From assembly GCA_900104855.1 (NCBI GenBank), contig FNSS01000001.1:7697001-7761000 (forward strand): a stretch of DNA of 64,000 nucleotides. Direction: 5' to 3'. The DNA is from Rhizobiales bacterium GAS188 (GTDB lineage Bacteria; Pseudomonadota; Alphaproteobacteria; Rhizobiales; Beijerinckiaceae). The position numbers and the translations under genes are program-made. The notes under the pieces were generated by a model. That model made no database searches, was not told the DNA's origin, and worked only from the letters and a program-made list of their open reading frames with translations. Of the stretch, positions 15,633 through 25,761 are shown in pieces (the stretch's first letter is position 1; the number at the start of each line of letters is the position of its first letter).

Positions 15633-18600
15633 TCAGCCAATCGCCATCAGGCTGGCATTGCCACCGGCGGCGGCTGTGTTGATACTGATCGAGCGCTCTT
15701 CCATCAACCAATCGAGACAGTAGCCGCCGGAGGCTTGCTTCAAATCGGGAGGCGGCAACGCGCGTTGAACGGGCAGGATCGGGCCGGGACGCTTGGCGAT
15801 CTCTTGGTTGACCAGGCGAAAAGCCTCCTCATCGCCTTCAAAGAGAAGTCCGTTGATACCTTTGGCTTCGCGCCAATCGCTTACGATCGAGACCTGCGCA
15901 GCGAGATCAGCCGGAAGGTCATTCAGCAGGGCCTGCGCCGGGTTATCCCTTTCGACTACGATCTCGTTGCCGGTGGCAAAAAGGGCGGCCATTTGGCAAA
16001 AGAGACCGTGCGGCGAACGAGCAAGGGCTACGATCCTCCCACGTGGCCTCAAGGTGTAGAGGTTGCGCTCGCCGACCGGACCGTCGAGCTCGATCTTGGT
16101 GCCGAGCGCCGAGTTCGCGAGATGCGCCCCTGAGATCTCGGCTTCTGCGATCGCGTCCTTTCTCTGCAGCCACAGAACGAAGTTTCGCGCTGGCGCGGGC
16201 TCTGGGCTCGTCTCCGCAAGGTGGGAAAATGCTGTTCCCTGCGGCGTTCCAAGAAGGCGCCTCAAATAAAGCGGCCCGCCAGCCTTGGGGCCGGTGCCCG
16301 AGAGGCCGCTGCCTCCGAAAGGTTGCACGCCGACGACCGCCCCGATCGTGTTGCGGTTGACGTAGATGTTGCCGGCCCTGATCCGATCCGTGACGCGCGC
16401 TATGGTCTCGTCGATGCGCGAGTGGAGCCCGAATGTCAGCCCATATCCGGTGGCGTTGATGTCGTCGACCAGCCGATCGAGCTTCTCGCGTCGGAAGCGC
16501 AGCACATGCAGGACCGGACCGAAGACTTCGCGCTCCACATCCCCAATGCGCGCGATCTCGATGAGCGTCGGCGCCACGAAGGTCCCATGCTCCGCAGCAG
16601 GCGGGAGCGGCGTGGCATCGACGCGATGTCCCCGCTTTCGCATCGCGTCGACATGCGCGAGGATGCCCTCGCGCGCCTGCGCGGTGATGACCGGGCCGAC
16701 ATCGACCGATAGGCGATCGGGGTTGCCGATCTCCAATTCAGCGACTGCACCCTTGAGCATGTCGAGAGTTCGATCCGCAATATCCTCCTGAAGGCAGAGG
16801 ATTCGCAAGGCCGAGCAGCGCTGACCCGCACTGTCGAATGCGGAGGCGATGACGTCGCCCACGACCTGCTCGGCGAGGGCCGATGAATCGACCACCAGCG
16901 CGTTCTGTCCGCCCGTCTCCGCGATCAGCGGAATCGGCAGGCCGTCGGGCGCGAGACGATCGGCGAGCTGGCGCTGGATGAGACGCGCGACCTCGGTCGA
17001 GCCGGTGAACATCACGCCTCGCACCCGCGGATCGCCGACCAGCGCGGCGCCGACCTCCCCGCCGCCGGGCAAGAACTGGAGGGCGTCCGCGGGGATGCCT
17101 GACTCGCGCAGCATGCGGACCGCCTCCGCAGCGATCAGAGGCGTCTCTTCCGCGGGCTTGGCGAGCACGGGGTTCCCGGCAGCGAGCGCCGCCGCCACTT
17201 GGCCCGTGAAGATGGCGAGCGGAAAATTCCAGGGACTGATGCAGACGATCGGGCCGACGGGCTTGCTGCTGCTCCCTGCGAGGCTGCGCGTGGCCTCGTG
17301 CGCGTAGTAGCGCAGGAAATCCACGGCCTCGCGGATTTCCGCGATGGCGTTCTGGAACGACTTCCCGGCTTCCCGCACGATCAGCCCGATAAGGACCGGC
17401 ATACGAGCCTCCAGCCGATCCGCGACACGTGACAGGGAGGCTGCGCGGTCGGCGGCAGAGACCGCGGCAAAGGACAATGCGGCAGCGCTCGCGAAAGCAA
17501 AAGCGTCGGCTATGTCTTGCGGCGACGCATCGGCCGTCTCGCCGACAATGTCTCGCCGGTCGGCCGGATTGAGCACTGGGCGGGACGCGCCGCTCCCCAT
17601 TCCATGGCCGATGAGCGGCATGGCACGCCAAGCCGTATCGCGGCTTGTCCGCAGCGCGGCGGCGAGCATTTGGAGTTGCTGCTCGTTCGAAAGATCGAGG
17701 CCGAGAGAGTTCGGGCGCGCGCTTCCGAAGAGTTCGCGGGGCTGCACGATCTTCGGATGCGGGGCGCCGACCGGCTCGATCTTGCTCGTCACCAGCACAG
17801 GGTCGGCGATCAGATCGTCAACTGGCACGGCCGCATCGGCGATGCGATTGACGAATGACGAATTGGCGCCGTTCTCGAGCAGGCGGCGCACCAGATAGGC
17901 GAGCAGCGTCTCATGCGTGCCGACCGGCGCGTAGATGCGGCAAGGGCGGTCGAGCTTGGTTGCCCCGACGACCTCCTCGTAAAGAGGCTCGCCCATTCCG
18001 TGCAGGCACTGGAACTCGTATTGGCCGCGATAGAAATTATTGCCGGCCATGGTCATGACGGCGGCGAGCGTCTGCGCATTGTGAGTGGCGAATTGCGGAA
18101 AGATCGCATCCGGTGCGGCCAGCAGCTTCCTGGCGCAGGCGAGATAGGAAACGTCGGTGTGAACCTTGCGGGTGAAGACCGGATAGCCATCGAGGCCATC
18201 GACTTGAGCGCGCTTGATCTCACTGTCCCAATAGGCGCCCTTGACGAGCCTGATCATCAGCCTGCGCCGCGAACGGCGGGCGAGATCGATCAAGAAGTCG
18301 ATCACGAAGGGGCAGCGTTTCTGATAGGCCTGGATGACGAAGCCGACGCCGTTCCAGCCCGCAAGCTCCGGATCGAAACAGAGCGCCTCCAGGAGGTCGA
18401 GGGAGAGCTCGAGCCGGTCGGCCTCTTCGGCGTCGATGTTGAGGCCGATGTCGTAGCCGCGCGCGAGATGCGCTAGATGCTTCAGCCTCGGCAATAATTC
18501 CGAGACCACTCGCTCGAGCTTAGCGCGGCTGTAGCGCGGGTGGAGAGCGGACAGCTTGATCGAGATGCCGGGTCCCTCATAGATGCCGCGCCCGGCCGAG

Positions 18601-19328
18601 GCCTTGCCGATCGCGTGGATCGCTGCCTCGTATTCGCCGAGATAGCGCGCCGCATCCTGCGCCGTCGTCGCCGCCTCGCCCAGCATGTCGTATGAATAGC
18701 GGAAGCCCCTCGCTTCCATCTTGCGGCTATTCGCCAGCGCCTCGGCGATCGTCTGGCCCGTGACGAATTGCTGGCCCATCATGCGCATGGCGAGGTCGAC
18801 GCCCTTGCGGATCAAGGGCTCGCCACCGAGCCCGATGAGCCGCGTCAAAGCCGATGAAAGGGTCGTCTCGCTGCTCGTCGCGACGAGCTTGCCGGTCACG
18901 ACGAGCCCCCATGTAGCGGCGTTGACGAACATCGATTGGCTGTGGCCGATATGGGCCCGCCAATCACCGAGAGAGATCTTGTCGCGGATCAAGGCGTCGC
19001 GAGTGGCGTCATCGGGAATGCGCAGCAGTGCCTCCGCGAGGCACATCAGGGCGACGCCCTCCTGGCTCGAGAGAGAATATTCGTGGATGAGACCTTCGAC
19101 GCCGCCGGCGCGCCGTTTCTTGCGCAGCGTGAGCACGAGTTGGCGCGCGACCGCCGCTGTACGCTCGGCACCGGCCGCCGGCAAAGCGGCTGCCGCGAGC
19201 AACGGCGGCACGCAATCCGGCTCGGCGCGGCGATAGGCGGATGTGATGGCCGCCCTGAGCGGGCTCTGCGCCGTGATGGCAGCCTCGAACACCTCGAACG
19301 GGCGAGGGCCGTTACGTGATTCGCCCAT
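15633..19328 (-). CDS. putA: Bifunctional proline dehydrogenase / glutamate-semialdehyde dehydrogenase PutA
   Basis: The 1231-residue protein is a full-length PutA without the N-terminal ribbon-helix-helix repressor domain of enterobacterial PutA. The proline dehydrogenase barrel shows GPGISIKLSALHPRYSRAK, RLVKGAYWDSEIK, QCLHGMGEPLYEEV and RIYAPVGTHETLLAYLVRRL. The aldehyde dehydrogenase half shows CISPWNFPLAIFTGQVAAAL, GVMFTGSTEVAR, the general base in ETGGQNALVVD and the nucleophile in DSAGQRCSALR. The conserved C-terminal extension is present. It oxidises proline to glutamate via membrane-linked FAD and NAD+. It sits between the amino-acid importer and the ornithine-cyclodeaminase gene. 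Lacking the DNA-binding domain, it cannot repress itself, so the upstream LysR protein is a likely regulator. Confidence 0.96.
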   Translation of the reverse strand: MGESRNGPRPFEVFEAAITAQSPLRAAITSAYRRAEPDCVPPLLAAAALPAAGAERTAAVARQLVLTLRKKRRAGGVEGLIHEYSLSSQEGVALMCLAEALLRIPDDATRDALIRDKISLGDWRAHIGHSQSMFVNAATWGLVVTGKLVATSSETTLSSALTRLIGLGGEPLIRKGVDLAMRMMGQQFVTGQTIAEALANSRKMEARGFRYSYDMLGEAATTAQDAARYLGEYEAAIHAIGKASAGRGIYEGPGISIKLSALHPRYSRAKLERVVSELLPRLKHLAHLARGYDIGLNIDAEEADRLELSLDLLEALCFDPELAGWNGVGFVIQAYQKRCPFVIDFLIDLARRSRRRLMIRLVKGAYWDSEIKRAQVDGLDGYPVFTRKVHTDVSYLACARKLLAAPDAIFPQFATHNAQTLAAVMTMAGNNFYRGQYEFQCLHGMGEPLYEEVVGATKLDRPCRIYAPVGTHETLLAYLVRRLLENGANSSFVNRIADAAVPVDDLIADPVLVTSKIEPVGAPHPKIVQPRELFGSARPNSLGLDLSNEQQLQMLAAALRTSRDTAWRAMPLIGHGMGSGASRPVLNPADRRDIVGETADASPQDIADAFAFASAAALSFAAVSAADRAASLSRVADRLEARMPVLIGLIVREAGKSFQNAIAEIREAVDFLRYYAHEATRSLAGSSSKPVGPIVCISPWNFPLAIFTGQVAAALAAGNPVLAKPAEETPLIAAEAVRMLRESGIPADALQFLPGGGEVGAALVGDPRVRGVMFTGSTEVARLIQRQLADRLAPDGLPIPLIAETGGQNALVVDSSALAEQVVGDVIASAFDSAGQRCSALRILCLQEDIADRTLDMLKGAVAELEIGNPDRLSVDVGPVITAQAREGILAHVDAMRKRGHRVDATPLPPAAEHGTFVAPTLIEIARIGDVEREVFGPVLHVLRFRREKLDRLVDDINATGYGLTFGLHSRIDETIARVTDRIRAGNIYVNRNTIGAVVGVQPFGGSGLSGTGPKAGGPLYLRRLLGTPQGTAFSHLAETSPEPAPARNFVLWLQRKDAIAEAEISGAHLANSALGTKIELDGPVGERNLYTLRPRGRIVALARSPHGLFCQMAALFATGNEIVVERDNPAQALLNDLPADLAAQVSIVSDWREAKGINGLLFEGDEEAFRLVNQEIAKRPGPILPVQRALPPPDLKQASGGYCLDWLMEERSISINTAAAGGNASLMAIG

Positions 19329-19424
19329 TTGGCGACGTCTCCCTATGGCGAGCCGTGACCGTGCGAACCCATCCGCGCGGTCATGCGCGGAGAGGTCGGT
19401 GTCCCGATTGCCCGTTGCCCCGAT

Positions 19425-20072
19425 TCATCTCTTGGCGGTGGCCGCGCGCTCCAGCGCGCGCGCATAGCGCGTCAGTGGAAAGCAGAGACAGAAATAGATC
19501 AAGGCGCCGAACCCGTAGACGGTAAAGGGCCTGAAGGTCGCATTGTTGATGGCGTTCGAGGCTCGCAGCAACTCGTCGAAGCCGATGATCGAGGTGAGCG
19601 CCGTGCTCTTCACCAGCTGCACCAGGAAACCCACGGTTGGTGCGCGCGTGATGTGAAAGGCCTGCGGCAGCACAACGAGCCGCATCTGGGAAATGTAATG
19701 CAGGCCGAGAGACGCCGCGCCCTCCCATTGGCCGCGCGGCACTGCCTCGACGCCGCCGCGCCAGATCTCCGCGAGAAAGGCGCTGGCGCACAGCGTCAGC
19801 CCGACGACGGCCGCCGACCAGGCCTCGATGCGAAAGCCGAGGAGCGGCAGGCCGAAGAACACCAGGAAGAGCTGCATCAGGAGCGGCGTGCCCTGGAAAG
19901 CGGCGATGTAGAGCTCGGCCGGGCGTCTCAGCCAAGGGCGGTTGGCGACCCGCAACAGCAGAACGCCTAGACCCGCGATGCCGCCGGTCGCGAAGGCGAC
20001 GAGCGACAACAATATCGTCCAGCGAGCCGCCAAGAGCAGATTGCGCAGAATGTCCCAGAGGGTGAACTCCAT
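19425..20072 (-). CDS. Polar amino-acid ABC transporter permease (HisM/GlnP family)
   Basis: This 215-residue inner-membrane permease has five hydrophobic helices and the His/Glu/Gln-type three-TM motif. FQGTPLLMQLFLVFFGLP and the EAA-like loop RGQWEGAASLGLHYISQMRLVVLPQA (in two blocks) contact the ATPase. Its first codon shares a base with the stop of the other permease gene, indicating co-translation. It pairs with that permease and the binding protein at 20745-21548. No dedicated ATPase gene follows; putA comes next. Confidence 0.92.
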   Translation of the reverse strand: MEFTLWDILRNLLLAARWTILLSLVAFATGGIAGLGVLLLRVANRPWLRRPAELYIAAFQGTPLLMQLFLVFFGLPLLGFRIEAWSAAVVGLTLCASAFLAEIWRGGVEAVPRGQWEGAASLGLHYISQMRLVVLPQAFHITRAPTVGFLVQLVKSTALTSIIGFDELLRASNAINNATFRPFTVYGFGALIYFCLCFPLTRYARALERAATAKR

Positions 20073-20740
20073 TAGCGTATTCCCGCCGGGAGGAAGCGCC
20101 TGTCGCCGGCATCCATGAGCCGACGCAGGGCGACGCTCAAGGCCAGATAGACCATCGTCACCACGAGATAGGTCTCGAAGGAGCGGAAGGTTTTTGCTTG
20201 AAGAAGATCGGCCTCATAGGTCAGCTCGCGCACCGATATCTGCGACACCACTGCCGACTCCAGCATAGTGATCACGATCTGGCTCGTCAGGGCAGGAAAG
20301 ATAACCTTGAGGGCCTGCGGCAGCACGATTTTCACGAAGATCTGCCGAGGCCGAAGCCCGAGCGCGAGGCCAGCCTCGCGCTGGCCCCTCGCTACCGCAT
20401 CGAGGCCGGCGCCGACAATCTCGATGCCATAGGCGGCAAGATTGATCGTCATGGCGAGAATAGCCGAGACGACCGGATTGAGGCGCAGGCCGAGACTCGG
20501 CAGGCCGAAATAGATGAAGAAGAGCTGCGCCAGGAAGGGCGTATTGCGGATCAGCTCGACATATGAGGTCACCGCGCAGCGCAGCGGCGCATAGCGGCTC
20601 CGGCGCCCGGCCGCGCCGAGGATGCTGATCAGCGTTCCGAGGCTGGCGCTCACGACGACCAGCAGGATCGTCATGAGTGCGCCGTTGAGAATCAGCGAGA
20701 CCGCATCGGCGAGCCAGCTGAAATCGAGGCTGTATGCCAC
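20072..20740 (-). CDS. Polar amino-acid ABC transporter permease (HisQ/GlnP family)
   Basis: The 222-residue membrane protein is the partner permease, with IRNTPFLAQLFFIYFGLPS and the loop ARGQREAGLALGLRPRQIF, the coupling helix for an HisP-like ATPase. It overlaps the following permease by one base and lies 4 bases after the binding-protein stop, so the three genes form one translational unit. Substrate is a polar or basic amino acid by family; proline, ornithine or arginine would fit the neighbours. Confidence 0.92.
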   Translation of the reverse strand: MAYSLDFSWLADAVSLILNGALMTILLVVVSASLGTLISILGAAGRRSRYAPLRCAVTSYVELIRNTPFLAQLFFIYFGLPSLGLRLNPVVSAILAMTINLAAYGIEIVGAGLDAVARGQREAGLALGLRPRQIFVKIVLPQALKVIFPALTSQIVITMLESAVVSQISVRELTYEADLLQAKTFRSFETYLVVTMVYLALSVALRRLMDAGDRRFLPAGIR

Positions 20741-20744
20741 AGGG

Positions 20745-21548
20745 TCAGAGGTCCTTCGGATCGAGCGGCTTGTTCAGCCACTTGATCGAGATCTTGTTGA
20801 GCGATCCGTCGCCGCGCATCTTGGCGACAGTTTCGTTCAGGATCTGCTTCAGGCGCGGCTCGTTCTTGTTCAGCGCGATATGATCGGGCGAGGTCAGAAG
20901 CTGGAACTTCTGCTCCGGCTGCAGGGCGGTCTGGCGCGCCAGCACCTCCGCCCCGACATCGTTGCCGACGACCATGAGCTGGGTCTGTCCCGACAGGAAG
21001 GCCTGGATCACCGCGTTGTAGTTGTCGAAGCGCTTGATGTCGGCGGCAGGCGGTGCCGCTTCGGTGAGCGAGCTGTCCTCGAGCGTGCCGCGGTTGACCG
21101 CGATGCTCTTGCCGGCGAGGTCGGCCTTGCCTTCGACCTTCAGCGCATGCGGCCCGATGACCGCGATGTAGTAGGGCGCATAGGCGTCGGTGAAGTCGAT
21201 CACCTTCTCGCGCTCGGCGCTCTGGCCGACGCTCAACAGGATGTCGACGCGGTGCTCGGTCAGATAGGGAATACGGTTCTGTCCCGTCACGGTGACGAGA
21301 TTGACCTTCACCTTCAGCGCTTCGCCGAGGATCTGGGCGACGTCGATATCGTAGCCCTTCAGGCTCATATCGGTCGACACCGACGAGAAGGGTGGGAAAT
21401 CGCCGAACACGCCGACCTTGAGGACGCCTGCCTTCGTGATGTCGTCGAGGGCGTCGGCGCGTGCGGCGGTCGTGGTGAAACATAGGCTGGCGCCGATCAG
21501 TGCCACGGCGGCGATTGCGGTCGAGCGCAGAATGGAAGCTTGCGGCAT
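20745..21548 (-). CDS. Amino-acid ABC transporter substrate-binding protein (family 3)
   Basis: The 267-residue periplasmic protein has a Sec signal peptide ending near TAARADA, then the family-3 binding fold: LKVGVFGDFPPFSSV, LKGYDIDVAQILGEAL, RVDILLSVGQSAEREKVIDF and the later SLNKISIKWLNKPL. The start at 21548 has AAAGGA upstream. It delivers a polar amino acid to the two permeases just downstream. The ligand cannot be read from sequence. Confidence 0.92.
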   Translation of the reverse strand: MPQASILRSTAIAAVALIGASLCFTTTAARADALDDITKAGVLKVGVFGDFPPFSSVSTDMSLKGYDIDVAQILGEALKVKVNLVTVTGQNRIPYLTEHRVDILLSVGQSAEREKVIDFTDAYAPYYIAVIGPHALKVEGKADLAGKSIAVNRGTLEDSSLTEAAPPAADIKRFDNYNAVIQAFLSGQTQLMVVGNDVGAEVLARQTALQPEQKFQLLTSPDHIALNKNEPRLKQILNETVAKMRGDGSLNKISIKWLNKPLDPKDL

Positions 21549-21630
21549 CGTTTGGGTCCTTTGGGTTGAGATTACGTCTCTTGGAGGCACGTCACTCGGC
21601 GTCAGGTCGATGGAGGCGCGGCATACGGGG

Positions 21631-22746
21631 TCACGTCAACGCGGAGGGCCGGCGATCGTCCCCACCGTGCGCCGGCAGCAACACACAATCCTCCGGGCGA
21701 ACGCCGAAGATGACTGGCCGCCCCGGCGCCATTCCGTCGCCCGCGCGGTTGGTCTGGAGGGCGAGCACGCGCCCGCCGCCCTGAAGGCCTATCATGACTT
21801 GGCGCACCGCGCCGAGCAAAGCGACGTCCAGCACCTCGCCCGCGACGCGGTTATGGCCCGGCTTGGTCTCGACCCCATCCGTCAGAAGGTCGATGCTTTC
21901 GGGCCGCACGCACAGCTCGACTGCGCCCGGCGCAAGGGCTTCCGACGAATTGACGAAAAGCTGCAGCCCGCATTGGCTGGTGAACAGTGCCGTGCCGCCG
22001 CGTGTCTCGCCCAACAGGCCTTGGAACCAGTTGGCGCGCCCGAGGAAGTCCGCGACGAAGCGCGAGCGCGGCTGTCCATAGACCTCTCCGGGGGGGCCGC
22101 TCTGGACGATCCGGCCGCGATTCATGACGAGCACCCGCTCGCCGAGGCTCATCGCTTCTTCCTGGTCATGCGTCACGACGATCGCGGTCGAGCCGACCGC
22201 AGCAAGCAACTGCTTGAGCTCTGCCCTGAGATCCTGGCGGAGCTTGGCGTCGAGTGCCGAAAGCGGCTCATCGAGCAGGATCAGGCCAGGCCGCGTCGCG
22301 AGCGCCCGCGCCAGCGCAACGCGCTGCTGCTGGCCGCCGGAGAGCTGATGCGGACGGCGCTGCCCGAACCCCTTGAGCTGAACGAGGCCGAGCATTTCCT
22401 CGACCCGCGTGGGGATCTCGGCGCGCGGATGGCCGCGGTGACGCAGCCCGTAGGCGACGTTCTCCGCCACCGTCATATGCGGGAACAGGGCGTAATGCTG
22501 AAACAGCAAGCCGACATTGCGCTCATAGGGTTTCAGCCGCGTCACGTCCGAGCCGGCGATGCGGATCGAGCCCGCATCCGGCCGCTCGAAGCCGGCGATC
22601 GAGCGCAAGATGGTGGTTTTGCCACAGCCGCTCGGCCCGAGGAGTGCGACGATTTCCCCACCAGCGATCGAGAAGGAGACGTCGTCGATCGCCCTCACTT
22701 CACCGAAGCGTTTGCTGACGCCGTGGAATTCGACGGTGTTGGCCAT
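21631..22746 (-). CDS. Polyamine-type ABC transporter ATP-binding protein (PotA family)
   Basis: This 371-residue ATPase has Walker [13 protein letters not shown]-loop [18 protein letters not shown], signature [15 protein letters not shown], Walker [13 protein letters not shown] and the switch [12 protein letters not shown]-terminal TOBE domain follows. PotA-like proteins power spermidine/putrescine and related importers (opines, ferric ions). It follows the potC-like permease by 8 bases with a strong AGGAGGG site, and is the only importer ATPase in the 15-kb module. It could also serve the neighbouring amino-acid permeases, though cross-family sharing is unusual. Confidence 0.93.
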   Translation of the reverse strand: MANTVEFHGVSKRFGEVRAIDDVSFSIAGGEIVALLGPSGCGKTTILRSIAGFERPDAGSIRIAGSDVTRLKPYERNVGLLFQHYALFPHMTVAENVAYGLRHRGHPRAEIPTRVEEMLGLVQLKGFGQRRPHQLSGGQQQRVALARALATRPGLILLDEPLSALDAKLRQDLRAELKQLLAAVGSTAIVVTHDQEEAMSLGERVLVMNRGRIVQSGPPGEVYGQPRSRFVADFLGRANWFQGLLGETRGGTALFTSQCGLQLFVNSSEALAPGAVELCVRPESIDLLTDGVETKPGHNRVAGEVLDVALLGAVRQVMIGLQGGGRVLALQTNRAGDGMAPGRPVIFGVRPEDCVLLPAHGGDDRRPSALT

Positions 22747-22754
22747 ATTCCCTC

Positions 22755-23591
22755 CTACGATCTGAAAAGGCCCTGGCCGAGGATGCGATCGAGCCCGACC
22801 ATGCGCTCCAGGATCAGGATCAGGATGGTCGTGATGCCGGTCAGCAGCACCGCGGCGGCAGCGATCGTAAGATCGAAGGATGCGCGCATATTCGCCACGA
22901 GCGCAACCGGCAGCGTGTAGGTCGTCGGGTCGGTGAGGAACATGCTGACCGCGACGTCATCCATCGAGATCGCGAAAGCAAATACCGCGCCGGTCACGAT
23001 GCCGGTGCGGATCAGCGGCACCGTGATGTTCCAGAAGGCCTGACGCTCGGTGGCTCCGAGCACCAGCGCGGCCTCGGTCAGGCGAGGATCCCGCCCGACC
23101 AGCGAGGAGAGCGTGGCGCGGATCGTATAGGGCAAGGTGATGATCACATGGCCGCAAAGGAGACGCGCGAAGCCGCTGACGATTCCGACCTTCGACAGGA
23201 AAAGCAGAAGCGCGAAGCCGGTCACGACCGCAGGCACCATTAGCGGCGACAGGAAGGCGGAGAGGAGAGCGTCCTTGCCCGCGAAGGTCCCACGGTCGAG
23301 CCCGACCGCGGCCGCGCCCCCGATAACGACATTGACGAGCGTCGTCAGGATGGCGATCTCGAGGCTCGTCGACAGGCCAGCGACGACGTAGTCTTGCGAG
23401 AAGAGCTTGTCGAACCAATGCAGCGACAAGGCGGGCGGAGGGAGCTGGCCGAGATAGTTGCGCGCATCGAAGGCGAGCAGCGCGGTCACCAGGAGCGGTG
23501 CGGCGAGAAAGATGAGACCGACGGCGATGATTACGACGACGGCCGCCATTGCCAGGTGATCGGACAGCCGCTTGATGGAGGGGGCGCTCAC
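22755..23591 (-). CDS. Polyamine-type ABC transporter permease (PotC family)
   Basis: The 278-residue membrane protein has six helices and the EAA loop of the binding-protein-dependent family (EAALVLGATERQAFWNITVPLI in two blocks). The start is a GTG at 23591 overlapping the previous permease stop in GTGA. The frame stays open further upstream, but that part is the shadow of the PotB-like gene. With the PotB-like, PotA-like and PotD-like proteins it makes a complete importer for polyamine-like cations. Confidence 0.9.
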   Translation of the reverse strand: MSAPSIKRLSDHLAMAAVVVIIAVGLIFLAAPLLVTALLAFDARNYLGQLPPPALSLHWFDKLFSQDYVVAGLSTSLEIAILTTLVNVVIGGAAAVGLDRGTFAGKDALLSAFLSPLMVPAVVTGFALLLFLSKVGIVSGFARLLCGHVIITLPYTIRATLSSLVGRDPRLTEAALVLGATERQAFWNITVPLIRTGIVTGAVFAFAISMDDVAVSMFLTDPTTYTLPVALVANMRASFDLTIAAAAVLLTGITTILILILERMVGLDRILGQGLFRS

Positions 23592-24475
23592 GGGCTCCTC
23601 CTGCGCGGGCGCTGGGCCCGGGACACCCCGTAGACGACGATGAGCGAGACGCCGAGCATCACCACCGAGACGGCAGCTCCGCTCGGATAGTTCGCGATAT
23701 CGCCGAAGCGGTTGTAGATGACGTTGGACACGAACAGCACCCGCCCTTTGCCCAGCACCATGGGGATGACGAAGGCGCTGATCGAGAAGGTGAGCGCGAC
23801 GAGGAAGGCCGAGATCAGCGCCGGCAGGCTGAGCGGGATCGTGGTGTCGAGATGCGCCTTCCAGGCCGGTGCCCCGAGCGACTTTGCGGCATCCGCCAAG
23901 CGCGGGTCGACATTCTGGACCGCGCCGAGGAGCGTCAGCGTGCAGATCGGCACGACGGCATGCAGCAGACCCGCTCCGACAAGGCCTTCGATATACCAGC
24001 GGCTCGTCGGCGAGATGCCGAGCGACAAGAGGAGGGGCCGCAGCACGCCGACCGAGCCGAAGGTGAGCTCCAGCGCATAGGTCCGCACCAGCATGCTGAG
24101 CAGCACGAGCGTGATCATCAATCCGATCGTCGCGGCTCGCCAGCGCGGCGAGAAGCGGCGAACCGCGCAATAGGCGAGCGGAAAGGCGATGATTAGACCG
24201 ACGAGGGACGCCGCGATGCTGATCTCGAAAGTCTCGATCAGCACACCCGCGAAAGATGGGCTCACGAGCTCGAGATAATTGGCGAAGGTGAAAGGCGCGC
24301 CCGCGACCGAGCCGACGCGGCCCGGTGTGAATTCGCGGAAGCTCTCGACCATGAGGCCGAGAAGCGGTGCGAGGAAGACGCAGGCTAAAACCAGCGTCGC
24401 CGGCGCGATCGGGAGGAGGGCCGAGCGCGCCATGCGTGGCGGCGCGCTCGCCTTCACGGAGGTGGCGCTCTGCAC
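23588..24475 (-). CDS. Polyamine-type ABC transporter permease (PotB family)
   Basis: The protein (up to 295 residues) carries about six membrane helices and the loop LADAAKSLGAPAWKAHLDTT, the EAA coupling motif. The start is uncertain: the GTG at 24475 gives close spacing (14 bases) to the binding-protein gene, while an internal ATG at 24433 would remove 14 residues. It overlaps the PotC-like gene by 4 bases. Confidence 0.9.
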   Translation of the reverse strand: MQSATSVKASAPPRMARSALLPIAPATLVLACVFLAPLLGLMVESFREFTPGRVGSVAGAPFTFANYLELVSPSFAGVLIETFEISIAASLVGLIIAFPLAYCAVRRFSPRWRAATIGLMITLVLLSMLVRTYALELTFGSVGVLRPLLLSLGISPTSRWYIEGLVGAGLLHAVVPICTLTLLGAVQNVDPRLADAAKSLGAPAWKAHLDTTIPLSLPALISAFLVALTFSISAFVIPMVLGKGRVLFVSNVIYNRFGDIANYPSGAAVSVVMLGVSLIVVYGVSRAQRPRRRSP

Positions 24476-24489
24476 CGCACGAGTCCCGC

Positions 24490-25563
24490 TCAGAGAAGGG
24501 GTGCGATGTCGGATTCCCAGCGTTTTGCCCAGGCGTCCTGCTGGCTCAGCACCACGTTGAAGTCCGGCACATGGACGAAGGAGGCGAGTTCCTGGGAGGT
24601 GTAGGACAGGTGCTTGAGGTTATCTGGCGTTACGGCCTTGGCGTTGAGCGGCGCTTCGCCCGCGACCTTGGCGTAGAGCGCGCTCATCTGCGGGCTGATG
24701 CAGAAATTCACGAAATCCAAGGTGGCCTTGAGGTTCGGCCTGTTCTTCATCACCGCGAAACCGCTCTGGTAGAGGAAGGTCGCCATGCCGGCCTGCTTGG
24801 TGAGGCGCGTCACGGGGAAGTTCTTGGCGACGGCCGCCCAGCTCGGCTCGGCGAAGAAACCAACCGAGGTCTCGGCGGAGGTGAAGGAGTTGGTGAAGTC
24901 GACATCCGTGACCGCGATGCGGCCGATATTGCCGGACTTCGCGAGGTCCTTCATCAGCTTCCATCCAGGCTCCATGTTCTTTTCGTCGCCCCCGCCATGG
25001 ATCGCCAGCGCGACGATCTGCAGCATCATGCTCTGCGTCGGGCCGGGCCAGCAGATCGCGCCCTTGAGGCGCTTGTCGAACAGATCGTCGACCTTGGTGA
25101 TCTGGAAGGGAACCGTATCGGTGCGGTAGCCGAAATACATGCCGCCGACCGCGCGCGGGACGGCTTTGATCGCCCCCTTCGCGTCCTTCATGATGATGGA
25201 TTGCGGGATGTCGGCGAGATTGGGAACATCCGCCGGGTTGATCGTCTCCAGCCAATCTTCCTTGATCATGCTGTTGAAGGAGCCCTCCCAGCCGGCCACG
25301 TAATCGTAGTCGACATGCGGCCAGCTCGCCTTGATCTTGGGCAGGATGGCTCCCGCTCCGCCCTGATGCAGCACCCAGTTGATCTTGGCACTGCTTTGCG
25401 CGGCGGCGATCTGTTTCATGGCGTCGACGACGTCACCACCCCATTCGATCGCGGTGAGCTCAGCGACGGCGGCCCATGCGGGGGACGCGAACCGTCCGAG
25501 AAGAGCCGGGGCGCCGACAGCGCCGGCGAGAGTCAAGATGCGACGACGCGTCAGATCGACCAT
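24490..25563 (-). CDS. Polyamine-type extracellular solute-binding protein (PotD family)
   Basis: This 357-residue exported protein begins MVDLTRRRILTLAGAVGAP, a twin-arginine-like signal ending near AWAA. The mature part looks like family-1 spermidine/putrescine or opine-binding proteins (WEGSFNSMIKEDWLETINPADVP in blocks, then GYRTDTVPFQITKVDDLFD). It is the first structural gene of the minus-strand run, 198 bases after the LysR gene. With an agmatinase-family gene on the other side of LysR, agmatine, putrescine or a guanidino compound is a reasonable ligand guess. Confidence 0.9.
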   Translation of the reverse strand: MVDLTRRRILTLAGAVGAPALLGRFASPAWAAVAELTAIEWGGDVVDAMKQIAAAQSSAKINWVLHQGGAGAILPKIKASWPHVDYDYVAGWEGSFNSMIKEDWLETINPADVPNLADIPQSIIMKDAKGAIKAVPRAVGGMYFGYRTDTVPFQITKVDDLFDKRLKGAICWPGPTQSMMLQIVALAIHGGGDEKNMEPGWKLMKDLAKSGNIGRIAVTDVDFTNSFTSAETSVGFFAEPSWAAVAKNFPVTRLTKQAGMATFLYQSGFAVMKNRPNLKATLDFVNFCISPQMSALYAKVAGEAPLNAKAVTPDNLKHLSYTSQELASFVHVPDFNVVLSQQDAWAKRWESDIAPLL

Positions 25564-25761
25564 GTGAATTTCCCAATGTCTGCAGCGACCGAGCTACATC
25601 CCGATTGGCTTTTGACCGCATCGGTGCTCGTGAATTGTCATTGGGACTTCGCAAGTCTTCCTGGGTAGGAGGAAAATGCTGGGGAAGCTATAAGCAAAAC
25701 TGAAGGCTCTGCTTCCCGCGGCGCGGCTGCGAGCCATCTCGATCCGCGGCGCCAGTCCCGG

